Assembly (NCBI RefSeq): GCF_020923495.1
Contig: NZ_CP064048.1
Coordinates: 2,125,501-2,189,500 of the forward strand
Length of the DNA: 64,000 nt
Source: Brevibacillus sedimenti
Lineage (GTDB): Bacteria; Bacillota; Bacilli; Brevibacillales; Brevibacillaceae
Direction: 5' to 3'
The notes under the pieces are model-generated. The model had not been told where the DNA came from. It made no database searches and saw only the letters and a program-made list of their open reading frames with translations. Below are positions 26,593-35,161 of the stretch, one piece after another. The stretch's first letter is position 1, and each line of letters opens with the position of its first letter. The translations under genes and the position numbers were made by a program.

Positions 26593-27225
26593 ATGAAATC
26601 GTTTGGTAAGGTGTCAAACTTCGTATCATCTCTACTTGCATTAATACTCGTATTTGGGGCAGGCGGAGGGGTATCCGCTTATTCTTCAGAATTGACACAA
26701 AAACAAAAAGAAGCGTATCACAAGCAATATGTTGAAATCGTCAAAGAGGTAAATGCGGAGTATCCTAATGCAAATTTGGAAGTTGTACCTTTGCATAAGT
26801 TTTCTGAGGAAGATTGGGTTGAACCCGATGAATTTCGAAAATTAGCAATTGCGAGGGCAAATCCAACTGTAACGATAACTGAATCTGTGCCCGCTGAAGG
26901 ACCATCCCTTGGTGTTCAAGCTGTTTCAAAAACGAAATCAGCAACGATTGATGCTAACGGTACGGCTGTAACGATAAGCATTACGGGTTCGTTTGAAACA
27001 GAATATAATCCTTATGCGAATAGACAAGTGTTTGCTGGAATTAATTCTATCACCTCGAAAGCATCAAAAGGAACTTGGACACAAACAGGGTATGTGCCGA
27101 GACTAATCGATGGCGGTCGTACTTATGAGATTACTGTTGGGGGAAAATTAACCCTGAATGGCATTACTTCAAATCACAATATAACTGTAGAATTTTATTG
27201 CAGTGCGACTGGTGGGGTTAGCTGA
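26593..27225 (+). CDS. secreted orphan protein
   Basis: A 210-aa protein with a strong signal peptide (MKSFGKVSNFVSSLLALILVFGAGGGVSA, residues 1-29) and a perfect AAAGGAGG before the ATG. The mature part has a helical, charged N-terminus (residues 31-80), then a beta-rich, Thr/Ser/Asn-rich region (KTKSATIDANGTAVTISITGSFETEYN...). No family recognised. Its AT-rich codon use contrasts with the GC-rich flanks, which suggests acquisition. It follows directly after a tRNA gene in an accessory stretch. Confidence 0.6.
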   Translation: MKSFGKVSNFVSSLLALILVFGAGGGVSAYSSELTQKQKEAYHKQYVEIVKEVNAEYPNANLEVVPLHKFSEEDWVEPDEFRKLAIARANPTVTITESVPAEGPSLGVQAVSKTKSATIDANGTAVTISITGSFETEYNPYANRQVFAGINSITSKASKGTWTQTGYVPRLIDGGRTYEITVGGKLTLNGITSNHNITVEFYCSATGGVS

Positions 27226-27382
27226 TAATTTACAAAATGTATTTGATTATTTAATAAATAAGGAAAGGTGGATACCATGTTTACCTTTCCTTATTGTTTT
27301 TGGTATTAGGAAACAGGAAAAAGATCAATGTCGCTCCAAGTCTCGCAAGCATGGAAAGCAAAAATGACACCGGAGGGAACAC

Positions 27383-27661
27383 TTTGCCTACAGAAATATT
27401 TTGGGGAATATTATTGCGTTCTGTCCATTAGGGTTCTTAATCCCTGCTATTTTTACAAAGTTCCGGAAAGTTTCCAAGACGTTGTTGATCTGTTTCATCA
27501 GTGTAATTGGAATTGAGGTTTTTCAATTTGTTACAATGTTGGGTTTTTTTGATGTTGATGATATCATGTTGAATATGACAGGTTGTATAATTGGATATCT
27601 TATATATGGTGGGCTTAGAATCTTAACCAGGAATCATAGCAAACTTGAATTTCGAAATTAA
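27383..27661 (+). pseudogene. vanZ-like protein, 5'-truncated remnant
   Basis: The frame ending at 27661 encodes the C-terminal half of a VanZ-like protein: ILGNIIAFCPLGFLIPAIF, IGIEVFQFVTMLGFFDVDDIMLN and TGCIIGYLIYG are the classic motifs. The same frame is closed by TGA at 27365-27367, and the expected N-terminal helices before the NILGNII motif are missing. A TTG at 27401 could start an 86-aa fragment, but with no ribosome site. VanZ-like proteins are membrane proteins of uncertain role; this copy is probably dead. Confidence 0.6.
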
Positions 27662-27750
27662 CAACTCTATGAAAACGTACAAAAGAGTGCGATTACACGT
27701 GGCCATCCCCGAAAACTGCGAATTTCCGAGAAAAAGTTGAATTTAATAAA

Positions 27751-27789
27751 CCCAAGAATGTTGGTATTTCCGCATTCTTGGGCTTTTTT
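27751..27789 (+). terminator. Rho-independent terminator
   Basis: Stem CCCAAGAATG (27751-27760) with CATTCTTGGG (27773-27782), followed by TTTTTT. It lies between the vanZ remnant and the end of the IS-split gene and could serve both strands. Confidence 0.85.
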
Positions 27790-27798
27790 CATTGTTTT

Positions 27799-27919
27799 TT
27801 ATTCAGCAGACTCAAACAATGTGCCATTAAATTTATACATTGTGGCTGTGTGTGTAAATTGCGGCGTAATTGTGCTGTCAAGCGGGCGCTTGTATTCGGT
27901 GGAAAAGACATAGAGATAA
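27799..27919 (-). pseudogene. 3' fragment of the IS21-interrupted hypothetical gene
   Basis: This fragment encodes the last residues of the gene whose 5' part lies at 30091-30673. If the IS (27920-30090) and one copy of the GATAA target duplication are removed, the frame reads through as HIDGDYLYVFSTEYKRPLDS... to TAA at 27799. The join is in frame with no other damage. Confidence 0.8.
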
Positions 27920-27990
27920 TGTCAACGCCGACTTTATTTTGACCCACCATCGCCGGTTTAGAATTGACCCACCCGGCGATTTTTTGTTGG

Positions 27991-28758
27991 TTAGGTGGTA
28001 GAGGGGGAGCCGTAGGCTCCAGTCCTCATCTTCTCACGAAGTCGGTAACTATTCCCCCTAATATTGACGATGTGGGAATGGTGTAAGAGCCGATCCAGGA
28101 TAGCCGTAGCAAGTATCGGATCGCCCATCAGTTCCCCCCATTCACCGAAACTCTTGTTGCTGGTCAACAGAATACTCCCTCTCTCGTATCTTGCACTTAC
28201 TACCTGGAAAAAGAGGTTAGCTGCCAAACTGTCAAACGGTAAGTAACCAATTTCGTCAATAATCAGGAGCTTTGGTCGAATATAGATGCGTAGGCGTTTA
28301 TCCAGCCTGTTTTCCGTGTAAGCTTTTCGCAGATCTTCGATGAGTTGCGAGAGACTGACAAAGTAAACGGATATCCCTTGCGAGATGGCTTCTACAGCCA
28401 ACGCCACCGCCAGATGACTTTTTCCTACTCCGGGAGGCCCTAAGAACAAGACATTCTCGTGTCGGGTTACAAAAGTCATCGTGGCCAGCTCTCGAATCAA
28501 CCGTTCGTCAATGCTGGGTTGGAAAGCAAAATCGAACTCCTCCAGCGTTTTTCGGTAAGGCAAGTGTGCGAGTTTGGTGCGTACCTCCATATTCCGTTTT
28601 TGACGTTCCGCTATCTCTGCATCTAGAAGCATGTTGAGAAAGGACAGATAGGTGGGCTGTCCATGACTTGCCGCTTCCAAATGGGCATCCAAGAGTAGAG
28701 CCGCTTGCTGAAGCCCAAGTTCCTCAAGACGTAGCCGTGCCTGTTCCAGTTCAATCAT
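27991..28758 (-). CDS. istB: IS21 helper ATPase IstB
   Basis: A 255-aa DnaC-like AAA+ ATPase that assists the IS21 transposase in target selection. Walker A is GPPGVGKSHLAVAL near residue 108; Walker B is KLLIIDEIGYLPFDS; sensor motif is LLTSNKSFGEWGE. The start ATG overlaps the istA stop (ATGA), the usual coupling in IS21 elements. Full length. Confidence 0.95.
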   Translation of the reverse strand: MIELEQARLRLEELGLQQAALLLDAHLEAASHGQPTYLSFLNMLLDAEIAERQKRNMEVRTKLAHLPYRKTLEEFDFAFQPSIDERLIRELATMTFVTRHENVLFLGPPGVGKSHLAVALAVEAISQGISVYFVSLSQLIEDLRKAYTENRLDKRLRIYIRPKLLIIDEIGYLPFDSLAANLFFQVVSARYERGSILLTSNKSFGEWGELMGDPILATAILDRLLHHSHIVNIRGNSYRLREKMRTGAYGSPSTT

Positions 28759-29978
28759 GCTCCCACCCCCGTCAGCTGCTCATAGACATCCAGCGAACGC
28801 ACTTCCACTTGCTGCGATGAAATCTGTCGGGCTTGCGGACGTGGATAGGCATATCCTTGAGCAGTCGTAAGACCTGCATACTGGTTTTCACAAAAAACAG
28901 TTGCACGGGATCGATAGACCTTTTGGTGTCGAGCAATACATGTGCCGTCGGCCCAGATTTCCACCCACCCATTCACTTCTCGCACGGTACCCTCACGTCC
29001 ACTGTACCTCCATGGAACCCCATATCGTACACCATCGTAGCTAACAAATCCGTCTCGGCTGACCTGTCTCGGTTCATGCAAGTATTTTTCCCATCGTTCA
29101 GCTGAAGGGATAGGCGACAGATTTTCCTCACGGAGTCGGTCGATGGGACGTTCGCCGGTTGTTCCATGAATACGGCGGTTAATCCGCTCGCACCAGTGTA
29201 GGGCTTGTTGATTGAGATCCTGTAAATCAACGAAGCGTTTGCCAGGAAGAAAGTTGTTTTTTACGTATTGAACGCCTCGTTCCACTTTTCCCTTTGTTTC
29301 GGGGCGTCGAACTTTGCATACTTTTGGAACAAGCCCAATCGCTGCAGCAAAGTCGGCAAAAAGCGGATGCCAGCGAGGTTTTCGATCATCTCCCATGCCC
29401 AGTACGACGGTTTTCATCTGGTCGGTCAGCATTACCTTTGGGATGCCCCCAAAATATTCAAAAGCATGAATCAAGCAACGAAGAAAGCTGTGAATGTCAC
29501 AACGCTTAGTGAACTCTATATAGGTGGAACGAGAGTACCCCAATACCATGACAAATACCGGCACTTTTCGGACTGTACCGTCCAAATCTACGTAATCACA
29601 CAGTCCCCAGTCGACCTGTGCATATTCACCAGGTTTCGTCTCGTAACGAAGAACAGCGGGAACTTGTTTGGGAGGACGGAAGTCCTTCACATAGTCTTTC
29701 AAGATGGTACGTCCCCCGGTATACCCCTTTTCTCGTAGAAGATCGAATAAAACCTCGCAGTTATAGATACCTTCTTGAAGACGTTCCTGCAGGAACGGTT
29801 TATACGGATCAAGCTTGGAACCACGAGATTTACGGGTTCCCTTTTCGGGGGAGAATTCACCCCGGAGATATCGGCGAACTGTATTTCGAGAATGCCCCGT
29901 TAGACGGGCAATTTCACGAATACTCTTGCCTTCTGCCCTCATGGTATGTAACGATATCACTATCCCACTCCTTAGCAT
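28755..29978 (-). CDS. istA: IS21 transposase IstA
   Basis: A 407-aa DDE transposase. The N-terminal helix-turn-helix reads GKSIREIARLTGHSRNTVRRYL. The catalytic core has VDWG (first D), LTDQMK (second D) and KGKVERGVQYVKNNF (E). The C-terminal beta domain includes GFVSYDGVRYGVPWRYSG. No frameshift or stop is seen, so it is probably functional. Confidence 0.95.
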   Translation of the reverse strand: MLRSGIVISLHTMRAEGKSIREIARLTGHSRNTVRRYLRGEFSPEKGTRKSRGSKLDPYKPFLQERLQEGIYNCEVLFDLLREKGYTGGRTILKDYVKDFRPPKQVPAVLRYETKPGEYAQVDWGLCDYVDLDGTVRKVPVFVMVLGYSRSTYIEFTKRCDIHSFLRCLIHAFEYFGGIPKVMLTDQMKTVVLGMGDDRKPRWHPLFADFAAAIGLVPKVCKVRRPETKGKVERGVQYVKNNFLPGKRFVDLQDLNQQALHWCERINRRIHGTTGERPIDRLREENLSPIPSAERWEKYLHEPRQVSRDGFVSYDGVRYGVPWRYSGREGTVREVNGWVEIWADGTCIARHQKVYRSRATVFCENQYAGLTTAQGYAYPRPQARQISSQQVEVRSLDVYEQLTGVGA

Positions 29979-30090
29979 GTGTCTCCCTCCGAAGATTAAC
30001 TTGGCCGTTAATTACGAAGGGGATATATTCGCTATGGGTGGGTCATTTTCTTTCCGGCGAACCTGGGTCAATTATATCCCGGCGGTGACA

Positions 30091-30673
30091 GATAATCGCC
30101 ATCGATGTGAAAGGTGCTTATTTTGGCGTAATATTCATCTTGAAAAGTAGAAATTTCTTTTATCGGATGTTCCCAAGCTTCAACAAAATTCCCGTTATCA
30201 TCCAAATACCAGAGCACAACGGTTTCGGTATGGGCACCTGTCCCGCCAGAATGATAAACAATCTGGTATAACTTCTTATCTTGTATCACCGTAGCTGGCT
30301 CCTGTACCGTAAGATTATCAATTTTCCATTTCCGTTCGGCAATCAGTTTGTATTCCTCATTTTTCTGTTTGTCAAAAATGAAAAACGAGCCAATGTTGGT
30401 GCCGCCAGTCAAGGTTGCTGCAATTTCCACATCAACGTCATGGTCGATGTTCACTTCTTGGAAAGCAAGATGCTCAAAGTAGTGATTCTTCTCTTTGCTT
30501 TGCGCTTGTATCCATTGCTTTATCTGGTCTTTTCCAATTGAAGAATTACTTTGACTATGTGCCACATCTGACGAAAACAATGTTTGAGATGTGAAAACGG
30601 AAATGCCGATTACAAGACTGACTGCTGCACAAGACACAACTGCGATTTTATTAAACACCCAATTCACCGCCAA
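30091..30673 (-). pseudogene. 5' fragment of a hypothetical exported protein gene split by IS21
   Basis: Reads from TTG 30673 (or GTG 30667) leftward until the IS boundary at 30090. The product has a hydrophobic N-terminus (NKIAVVSCAAVSLVIGISVF, signal or anchor) and a soluble part with NEEYKLIAERKWKIDNL and YHSGGTGAHTETVVLWYLDDNGNF. No family recognised. The restored protein would be 232 aa. The IS adds six foreign residues then a stop, so a slightly shortened protein (201 aa, losing about 38 residues) could still be made. Confidence 0.75.
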
Positions 30674-30884
30674 TACGATTCGCTGCTCACATATAGGAGA
30701 CGGCAGAAAACACGTTTTGTTTCAAAAAATTTTAAATGGCTTCGGGGAAAATCATTATGTCAGGTGTAGGTCATTACGCCGTTAGATAACTTTTTTGGGC
30801 CAATAAACAAGCACAACTCTTTTACGGGCTGTGCCCACGACATATGGAGTCAGCCAAAAGTACGCTTCTGACAGGCGCACGTGC
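30674..30884. other. intergenic spacer
   Basis: AT-rich spacer between two minus-strand hypothetical genes. I see no supported gene or clear terminator. Confidence 0.4.
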
Positions 30885-31343
30885 TTATGGCTGACTTGTT
30901 TTTTGATCGAGTGTATGAAACTCAAGCTGATGCATTTTAAGTACGGTAAATGGATCGACATCGTTGACGATTTTATAAACATTTACACGCTTGTCATGAC
31001 TGATCCGTATGTAGTTGTGATCTTCAAGAAGTTCCATGCCAAACCGATATGAACCGTTCACATATAACCTTATGGCATAAGCCCCACGAGACGTGAAGTC
31101 GTTAACCTTTTGCAACCTCATGGTTGAGAAATCTGTAAGTATGTTTTTGACCTTGTCCTGATCAACGATCTTTGTGGTTGCGTCGTCCGAATATCTCTCC
31201 ATTCTGATTGTAACCTCGTCATTTGGTTGTATTTGATCCTCTACGATGTCTGCAAACGACGTGTATGTCATTCTGTCCACGATCAAATAAACGCCGCATA
31301 CAACCAAAATGAACAGAAAGGTTAGAAGGATCGGTTTTCGCAA
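30885..31343 (-). CDS. hypothetical membrane-anchored protein
   Basis: A 152-aa protein with one N-terminal membrane helix (ILLTFLFILVVCGVYLIV, about residues 5-22) and an extracellular or periplasm-side domain of about 125 residues (DEVTIRMERYSDDATTKIVDQDKVKNILTDFS...). The TTG at 31343 is preferred: GGGGGAGAG lies just upstream. A longer in-frame version starting at 31388 has no better site. No family recognised. It belongs to the AT-rich accessory stretch. Confidence 0.6.
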   Translation of the reverse strand: MRKPILLTFLFILVVCGVYLIVDRMTYTSFADIVEDQIQPNDEVTIRMERYSDDATTKIVDQDKVKNILTDFSTMRLQKVNDFTSRGAYAIRLYVNGSYRFGMELLEDHNYIRISHDKRVNVYKIVNDVDPFTVLKMHQLEFHTLDQKTSQP

Positions 31344-31465
31344 GATTTCTCTCCCCCTTGCATGATGTTGTTTATGTAGGGAGCGCACTCCTATAAAACG
31401 AACAGGAAAACCAGGCAGCCTGTAACATATATTGTAAACTGCTCGAGGGGAAAGTCAGTGTTATT

Positions 31466-31595
31466 TTTCAGTATGCAGACAAAGTCCGTGGTGGAATGGG
31501 TGTTGGTTCCCGCTCGCTCTTTTGACGACCGGCAAAGCAGCGGATCGCATCCGCGCCAAAACGGGATGCGGGCAGGGGCTTGCAATGATTGCAGG
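31466..31595 (+). repeat. terminator-nested repeat, copy 5 (5' remnant)
   Basis: About 130 bases resembling the left part of the repeat family: TCAGTATGCAGACAAAG, CCCGCTCGCTCTTTTGACGACC and GGGATGCGGGCAGGGG match the other copies with many substitutions. The right half is missing and no flanking hairpin duplication is visible, so this is an old, decayed copy. Confidence 0.65.
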
Positions 31596-31660
31596 GCTGG
31601 CGTTTCTCCTGCTGTCTCCATATACATGGAGGTAACAACGTGTGAGGGAGGACAGCGCAC

Positions 31661-32314
31661 ATGCCGGAACCAATGCTGTGGGGAGTAGATTCAGCTTCCC
31701 GAGTGGGAAATGAGTTGTATCAATGTGTAGTGCGCAACTTCGGCAAACCTGCCTACTGGGGAAGGTATTTGGCAACTGTCCCCAATGCAGCCGACGGACT
31801 GACGAAGGCGGAAGCGTCTTTTCTGCATCGCAACGGCGTGAAAATCCTGCCGATTTACAGTAAATTCACCCGAGCGGTCGGCTATGACCAGGGGCGAATC
31901 ATTGCGAGAAACAGCATGTACTACGCTCAACTGCTCGGGATTCCCAAGGGAACCATCCTGTTTGCCAACATCGAGAAACGGTTTCAGGTCGATGAAGCGT
32001 GGATTCGCGGGTGGGTGGATGCAATCGATCAGGGAGGATATCGTCCGGGGATTTACTGTGATCCGAGTCAACCCGCCTTTTCCCGAGCGTATTGTCTCGC
32101 GCAGGAAAGGAGCGAAAGGGTGCGAACGCGAACCGTACTGTGGAGCCAGGAGCCTACGCCGGGCCCGTCATCTTCGCGTCAAGCACCGGCGTATGCACCC
32201 GTCCGTCCCCCCTGCCCGGCACAGGTGTGGGCATGGCAGTACGGCGAAAACGCGAGGGAATGTCCGATCGACACCAATCTCATGGACCGCCGGCTGTTTC
32301 AATTGCTCTGGTAA
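31661..32314 (+). CDS. DUF1906 glycoside-hydrolase-like protein
   Basis: A 217-aa protein with a DUF1906 (Rv2525c-like, glycosyl-hydrolase-25-related TIM barrel) domain. Indicators are WGVDSASRVG at the start (the usual GxD strand), PAYWGRYLAT, GVKILPIYSKF, LGIPKGTILFANIE and YRPGIYCDPS, ending with VWAWQYG...CPIDTNLMDRRLF, the conserved final strand. No signal peptide is visible. Members are thought to act on peptidoglycan or related glycans, without proof. GGGAGG precedes the ATG. It sits at the edge of the accessory stretch. Confidence 0.82.
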   Translation: MPEPMLWGVDSASRVGNELYQCVVRNFGKPAYWGRYLATVPNAADGLTKAEASFLHRNGVKILPIYSKFTRAVGYDQGRIIARNSMYYAQLLGIPKGTILFANIEKRFQVDEAWIRGWVDAIDQGGYRPGIYCDPSQPAFSRAYCLAQERSERVRTRTVLWSQEPTPGPSSSRQAPAYAPVRPPCPAQVWAWQYGENARECPIDTNLMDRRLFQLLW

Positions 32315-32683
32315 ATTGGATGCGTTCACCGATTTTGTATGATCCTCGTCCATCCTCCAAAAGTTCACGAGAAAGTTGCTTGCTCTATCATGGAAATTTA
32401 TGGTATTAGTATTGGCAGCATCTATGAAAAACGGAGACGATTCACGCGTCTCCGTTTGCTCTATCGCTTTCTAGCTGATATTTCGTTCATTTCATCGCCG
32501 TGGGAATGGGACAAGTTCTTCTGGCGCCGCCCGCATTGTGTTTTGCATCCGTCTGTGTTAGAATGAGGAGTGGCCACTACCCACCAACAAAAACTGAATA
32601 ATATATCCCAATATAATCTTATCACAAATGATGTGGATTGTCAAACACTGTGGTCCAAAATTTTGCTGAAGAGGAGCGATACG
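32315..32683. other. spacer with one terminator, otherwise no gene seen
   Basis: A terminator lies at 32427-32457. The remainder is AT-rich and should hold the promoter of helD. No supported gene. Confidence 0.5.
32427..32460 (+). terminator. hairpin terminator after the DUF1906 gene
   Basis: Stem AAACGGAGACG/CGTCTCCGTTT with a short loop (ATTCACG), followed by GCTCT; the T-tract is poor, so the assignment is moderate. It is symmetric enough to act on both strands. Confidence 0.55.
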
Positions 32684-35035
32684 ATGAGCGTGACGGAGAG
32701 AGAGTGGCGGGAAGAAAAAGAACGTGTTGAACGTGTCATCGGCGTGATTGACCGGAAAATCAACAGTCTTGAGGAGCATGTCAGCAACGTGCGGGCGGAC
32801 ATCGTGGAGATCCGTAAAAACTTTTGGGACGATGTGACGGTCAACGTTGACGATATGATGGAAGCGATAGAGACGTACGCGAGCATCAAGCAGCAGGCTG
32901 AGGTATTGTCGGAGCGGGAACGCAGCCACCGCCATGCGAGCAGGCAGCTTGCCACGCTGAAGAAACTGAAACAGTCGCCGTATTTCGGGCGAATCGACTT
33001 TGTCGAAGACGGGGAGCAAACTCCGGAGCGCATCTACCTGGGAATCGCCTCCCTGCTCGACGAACAGGACGAACAGTTTCTGATCTACGATTGGCGCGCG
33101 CCGGTGTCCAGCCTGTATTACGACTACCCGCCCGGACCAGCGCAGTACGAGACTCCTGGCGGTACGATTACCGGCACGATGGAGTTGAAGCGGCAGTACA
33201 TCATCCGTGACGGCCGGATTCAGAGCATGTTTGACACGGGGGTCACCATCGGCGACGAACTGCTGCAGGAAGTGCTCGGCAGACAGGCGGACGGGCAGAT
33301 GAAAAGCATCGTGGCCACGATTCAAAAAGAACAAAACCGCATTATCCGCAACGAGCGAAGCCGGCTGCTCGTCGTACAGGGAGCAGCGGGAAGCGGCAAG
33401 ACGTCTGCCGCTCTGCAGCGGGTGGCCTATCTTCTCTACCGGTACCGGAACACGCTGCGGGCGGAGCAGATCGTGCTGTTTTCCCCCAATCCGCTGTTTA
33501 ACAGCTACGTGTCCACCGTCCTGCCCGAATTGGGTGAGGAAAACATGCAGCAGACGACGTTTCAGGAGTACGTGGAGCACAGGCTGGGGGAGACGTTTCG
33601 CATCGAAGATCCGTTTGCGCAGATGGAATACGCCTACACCGCCATGGACGAGCCGGGGTATGACGCCCGCATGGAAGGCATTCGCTTCAAGGCGTCTGCC
33701 GCCTTCAAGCAGGTGATCGAGCGCTACGTGGAATCGCTCCGGCAAGCGGGGTTGCTCTTTGCGGATGTGACCTTCCGCGGCAGGACCCTGATTGTCGCCG
33801 AGCAAATCCGGGAGCATTTTTACTCGCTCGATCCCTCGCTGCGCCTCCCCAACCGCTTGAGGCTGACGGCAGAGTGGCTGCTGGAAGAATTGCGAAAGCA
33901 GGAGCGCCAGGAGCGGACACAGCCGTGGGTGGAAGACGAGATCGACCTGCTTGATCGGGAGGCGTATTACCGCGCCTATCAACAGCTTCGGCGGGAAAAG
34001 CGCTTTACCGCCGAGTCGTTTGACGACTTTGAGCGCGAACGGGAATTGCTTGCCGCCACGGTCGTCAACGAGCACTTCGAGCCGCTGCGCCGGTGGGTGA
34101 AGCAGTTTGGTTTTGTCAACATGAAGGCCGTGTACCGGCAGTTGTTTGCCGATCCGCAGTACGCGATGCGTTTAGCAAACGATCTCCCCTGGCCGCAGCA
34201 GTGGGCGGAGATATGCGCCAGGACCGTGGAGATGCTGGATCGGTCCGAGCTGTTCTGGGAGGACGCCACGCCGTATTTGTATGCAAAAGAGTTGATCGAA
34301 GGCTTTCACACCAACACGTCGGTCCGGCACGTGTTCATCGATGAGGCACAGGACTACTCCCCGTTTCAGTTTGCTTTTCTCCGGCGGCTGTTTCCGCACA
34401 GCAGCATGACCGTGCTCGGCGACCTGAACCAGGCGATTTACGCCCACGTCGATGCGCAAACCGACTTTTCCCCGCTCGCATCGCTGTACGAAGACGGACA
34501 GACCGAGATGATCGTGCTGACGCGGAGCTACCGGTCCACGCTGCAGATCGTCGAGTTTACCCGCGGGCTGATCGCCGGGGGCGAAGTGATTCAGCCGTTT
34601 AACCGGGACGGCGTAAAGCCAACCTTGACACAAGCTGCCGATCCGAGCGATCTGGCGGAAAAGATTGTCGCCCGCATCCGCGCGCTTCAAGACGCGGGAC
34701 ACCGGACGATTGCGGTCATCTGCAAAACCGCCCGGGAAAGTCGGGACGCGTACGCAGCACTCAGCAGCCGGCTGCCGGTGCGCCTGATCAGCAAGGAGAC
34801 GGTCTCCTTTGAGCCGGGCGTGCTCGTCATCCCGTCCTATCTGGCCAAAGGCGTCGAATTCGACGCGGTCATCATCTACGATGCGTCTCGGGTGACGTAC
34901 GGGCGGGAGGCGGAACGCAGGCTGTTTTACACTGCCTGTACGCGGGCGATGCATGAACTGCACCTGTATGCTGTCGGCGAGGTGAGCCCGTTTGTGACCG
35001 CGCTGTCTCCCGATACTTACGTTACGGAGCGCTGA
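32684..35035 (+). CDS. helD: HelD-type RNA polymerase recycling helicase
   Basis: A 783-aa UvrD-like ATPase of the HelD class, which releases stalled RNA polymerase from DNA. The N-terminal arm (residues 1-70) is a charged coiled coil (EREWREEKERVERVIGVIDRKINSLEEHV...), which in HelD enters the polymerase secondary channel. A FxFGRIDF-like strand and YDWRAPVSSLYYD follow, both typical of HelD. Walker A is VVQGAAGSGKTSAALQR near residue 235, motif II is VFIDEAQDYSPFQF, and YTACTRAMHEL closes the helicase core. The ATG at 32684 has GAGGAG upstream. Length is close to B. subtilis HelD (774 aa). Confidence 0.92.
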   Translation: MSVTEREWREEKERVERVIGVIDRKINSLEEHVSNVRADIVEIRKNFWDDVTVNVDDMMEAIETYASIKQQAEVLSERERSHRHASRQLATLKKLKQSPYFGRIDFVEDGEQTPERIYLGIASLLDEQDEQFLIYDWRAPVSSLYYDYPPGPAQYETPGGTITGTMELKRQYIIRDGRIQSMFDTGVTIGDELLQEVLGRQADGQMKSIVATIQKEQNRIIRNERSRLLVVQGAAGSGKTSAALQRVAYLLYRYRNTLRAEQIVLFSPNPLFNSYVSTVLPELGEENMQQTTFQEYVEHRLGETFRIEDPFAQMEYAYTAMDEPGYDARMEGIRFKASAAFKQVIERYVESLRQAGLLFADVTFRGRTLIVAEQIREHFYSLDPSLRLPNRLRLTAEWLLEELRKQERQERTQPWVEDEIDLLDREAYYRAYQQLRREKRFTAESFDDFERERELLAATVVNEHFEPLRRWVKQFGFVNMKAVYRQLFADPQYAMRLANDLPWPQQWAEICARTVEMLDRSELFWEDATPYLYAKELIEGFHTNTSVRHVFIDEAQDYSPFQFAFLRRLFPHSSMTVLGDLNQAIYAHVDAQTDFSPLASLYEDGQTEMIVLTRSYRSTLQIVEFTRGLIAGGEVIQPFNRDGVKPTLTQAADPSDLAEKIVARIRALQDAGHRTIAVICKTARESRDAYAALSSRLPVRLISKETVSFEPGVLVIPSYLAKGVEFDAVIIYDASRVTYGREAERRLFYTACTRAMHELHLYAVGEVSPFVTALSPDTYVTER

Positions 35036-35161
35036 CAGCATAAGGCCGCCGGGCCCGCACTCCCATCATGAGTCAAAGCGCGTGCCGACCGCCGGCGAAG
35101 CGGCTATAATAGCAGAGGTGGAACAGGATGTTCGCGGCTGAAACAAACATGAGGTGATCGC

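Larger units (their letters stand above)
27920..30090 (-). mobile_element. IS21-family insertion sequence, complete
   Basis: A 2171-bp element with istA and istB on the minus strand. The ends are matching inverted repeats: TGTCAACGCCG...TTTTGACCCA on the left and, read inward, TGTCACCGCCGG...AATTGACCCA on the right. Subterminal TGACCCACC repeats are typical of IS21. It is flanked by a perfect 5-bp duplication GATAA (27915-27919 and 30091-30095). Both genes are intact and the target gene is otherwise undamaged, so the insertion looks recent and the element may be active. Confidence 0.95.

Noticed and set aside
26593-27225. Bacteriocin or toxin identity for the secreted orphan
   Set aside because: It has a signal peptide but no leader-cleavage motif, immunity gene or export genes nearby, so no function is assigned.
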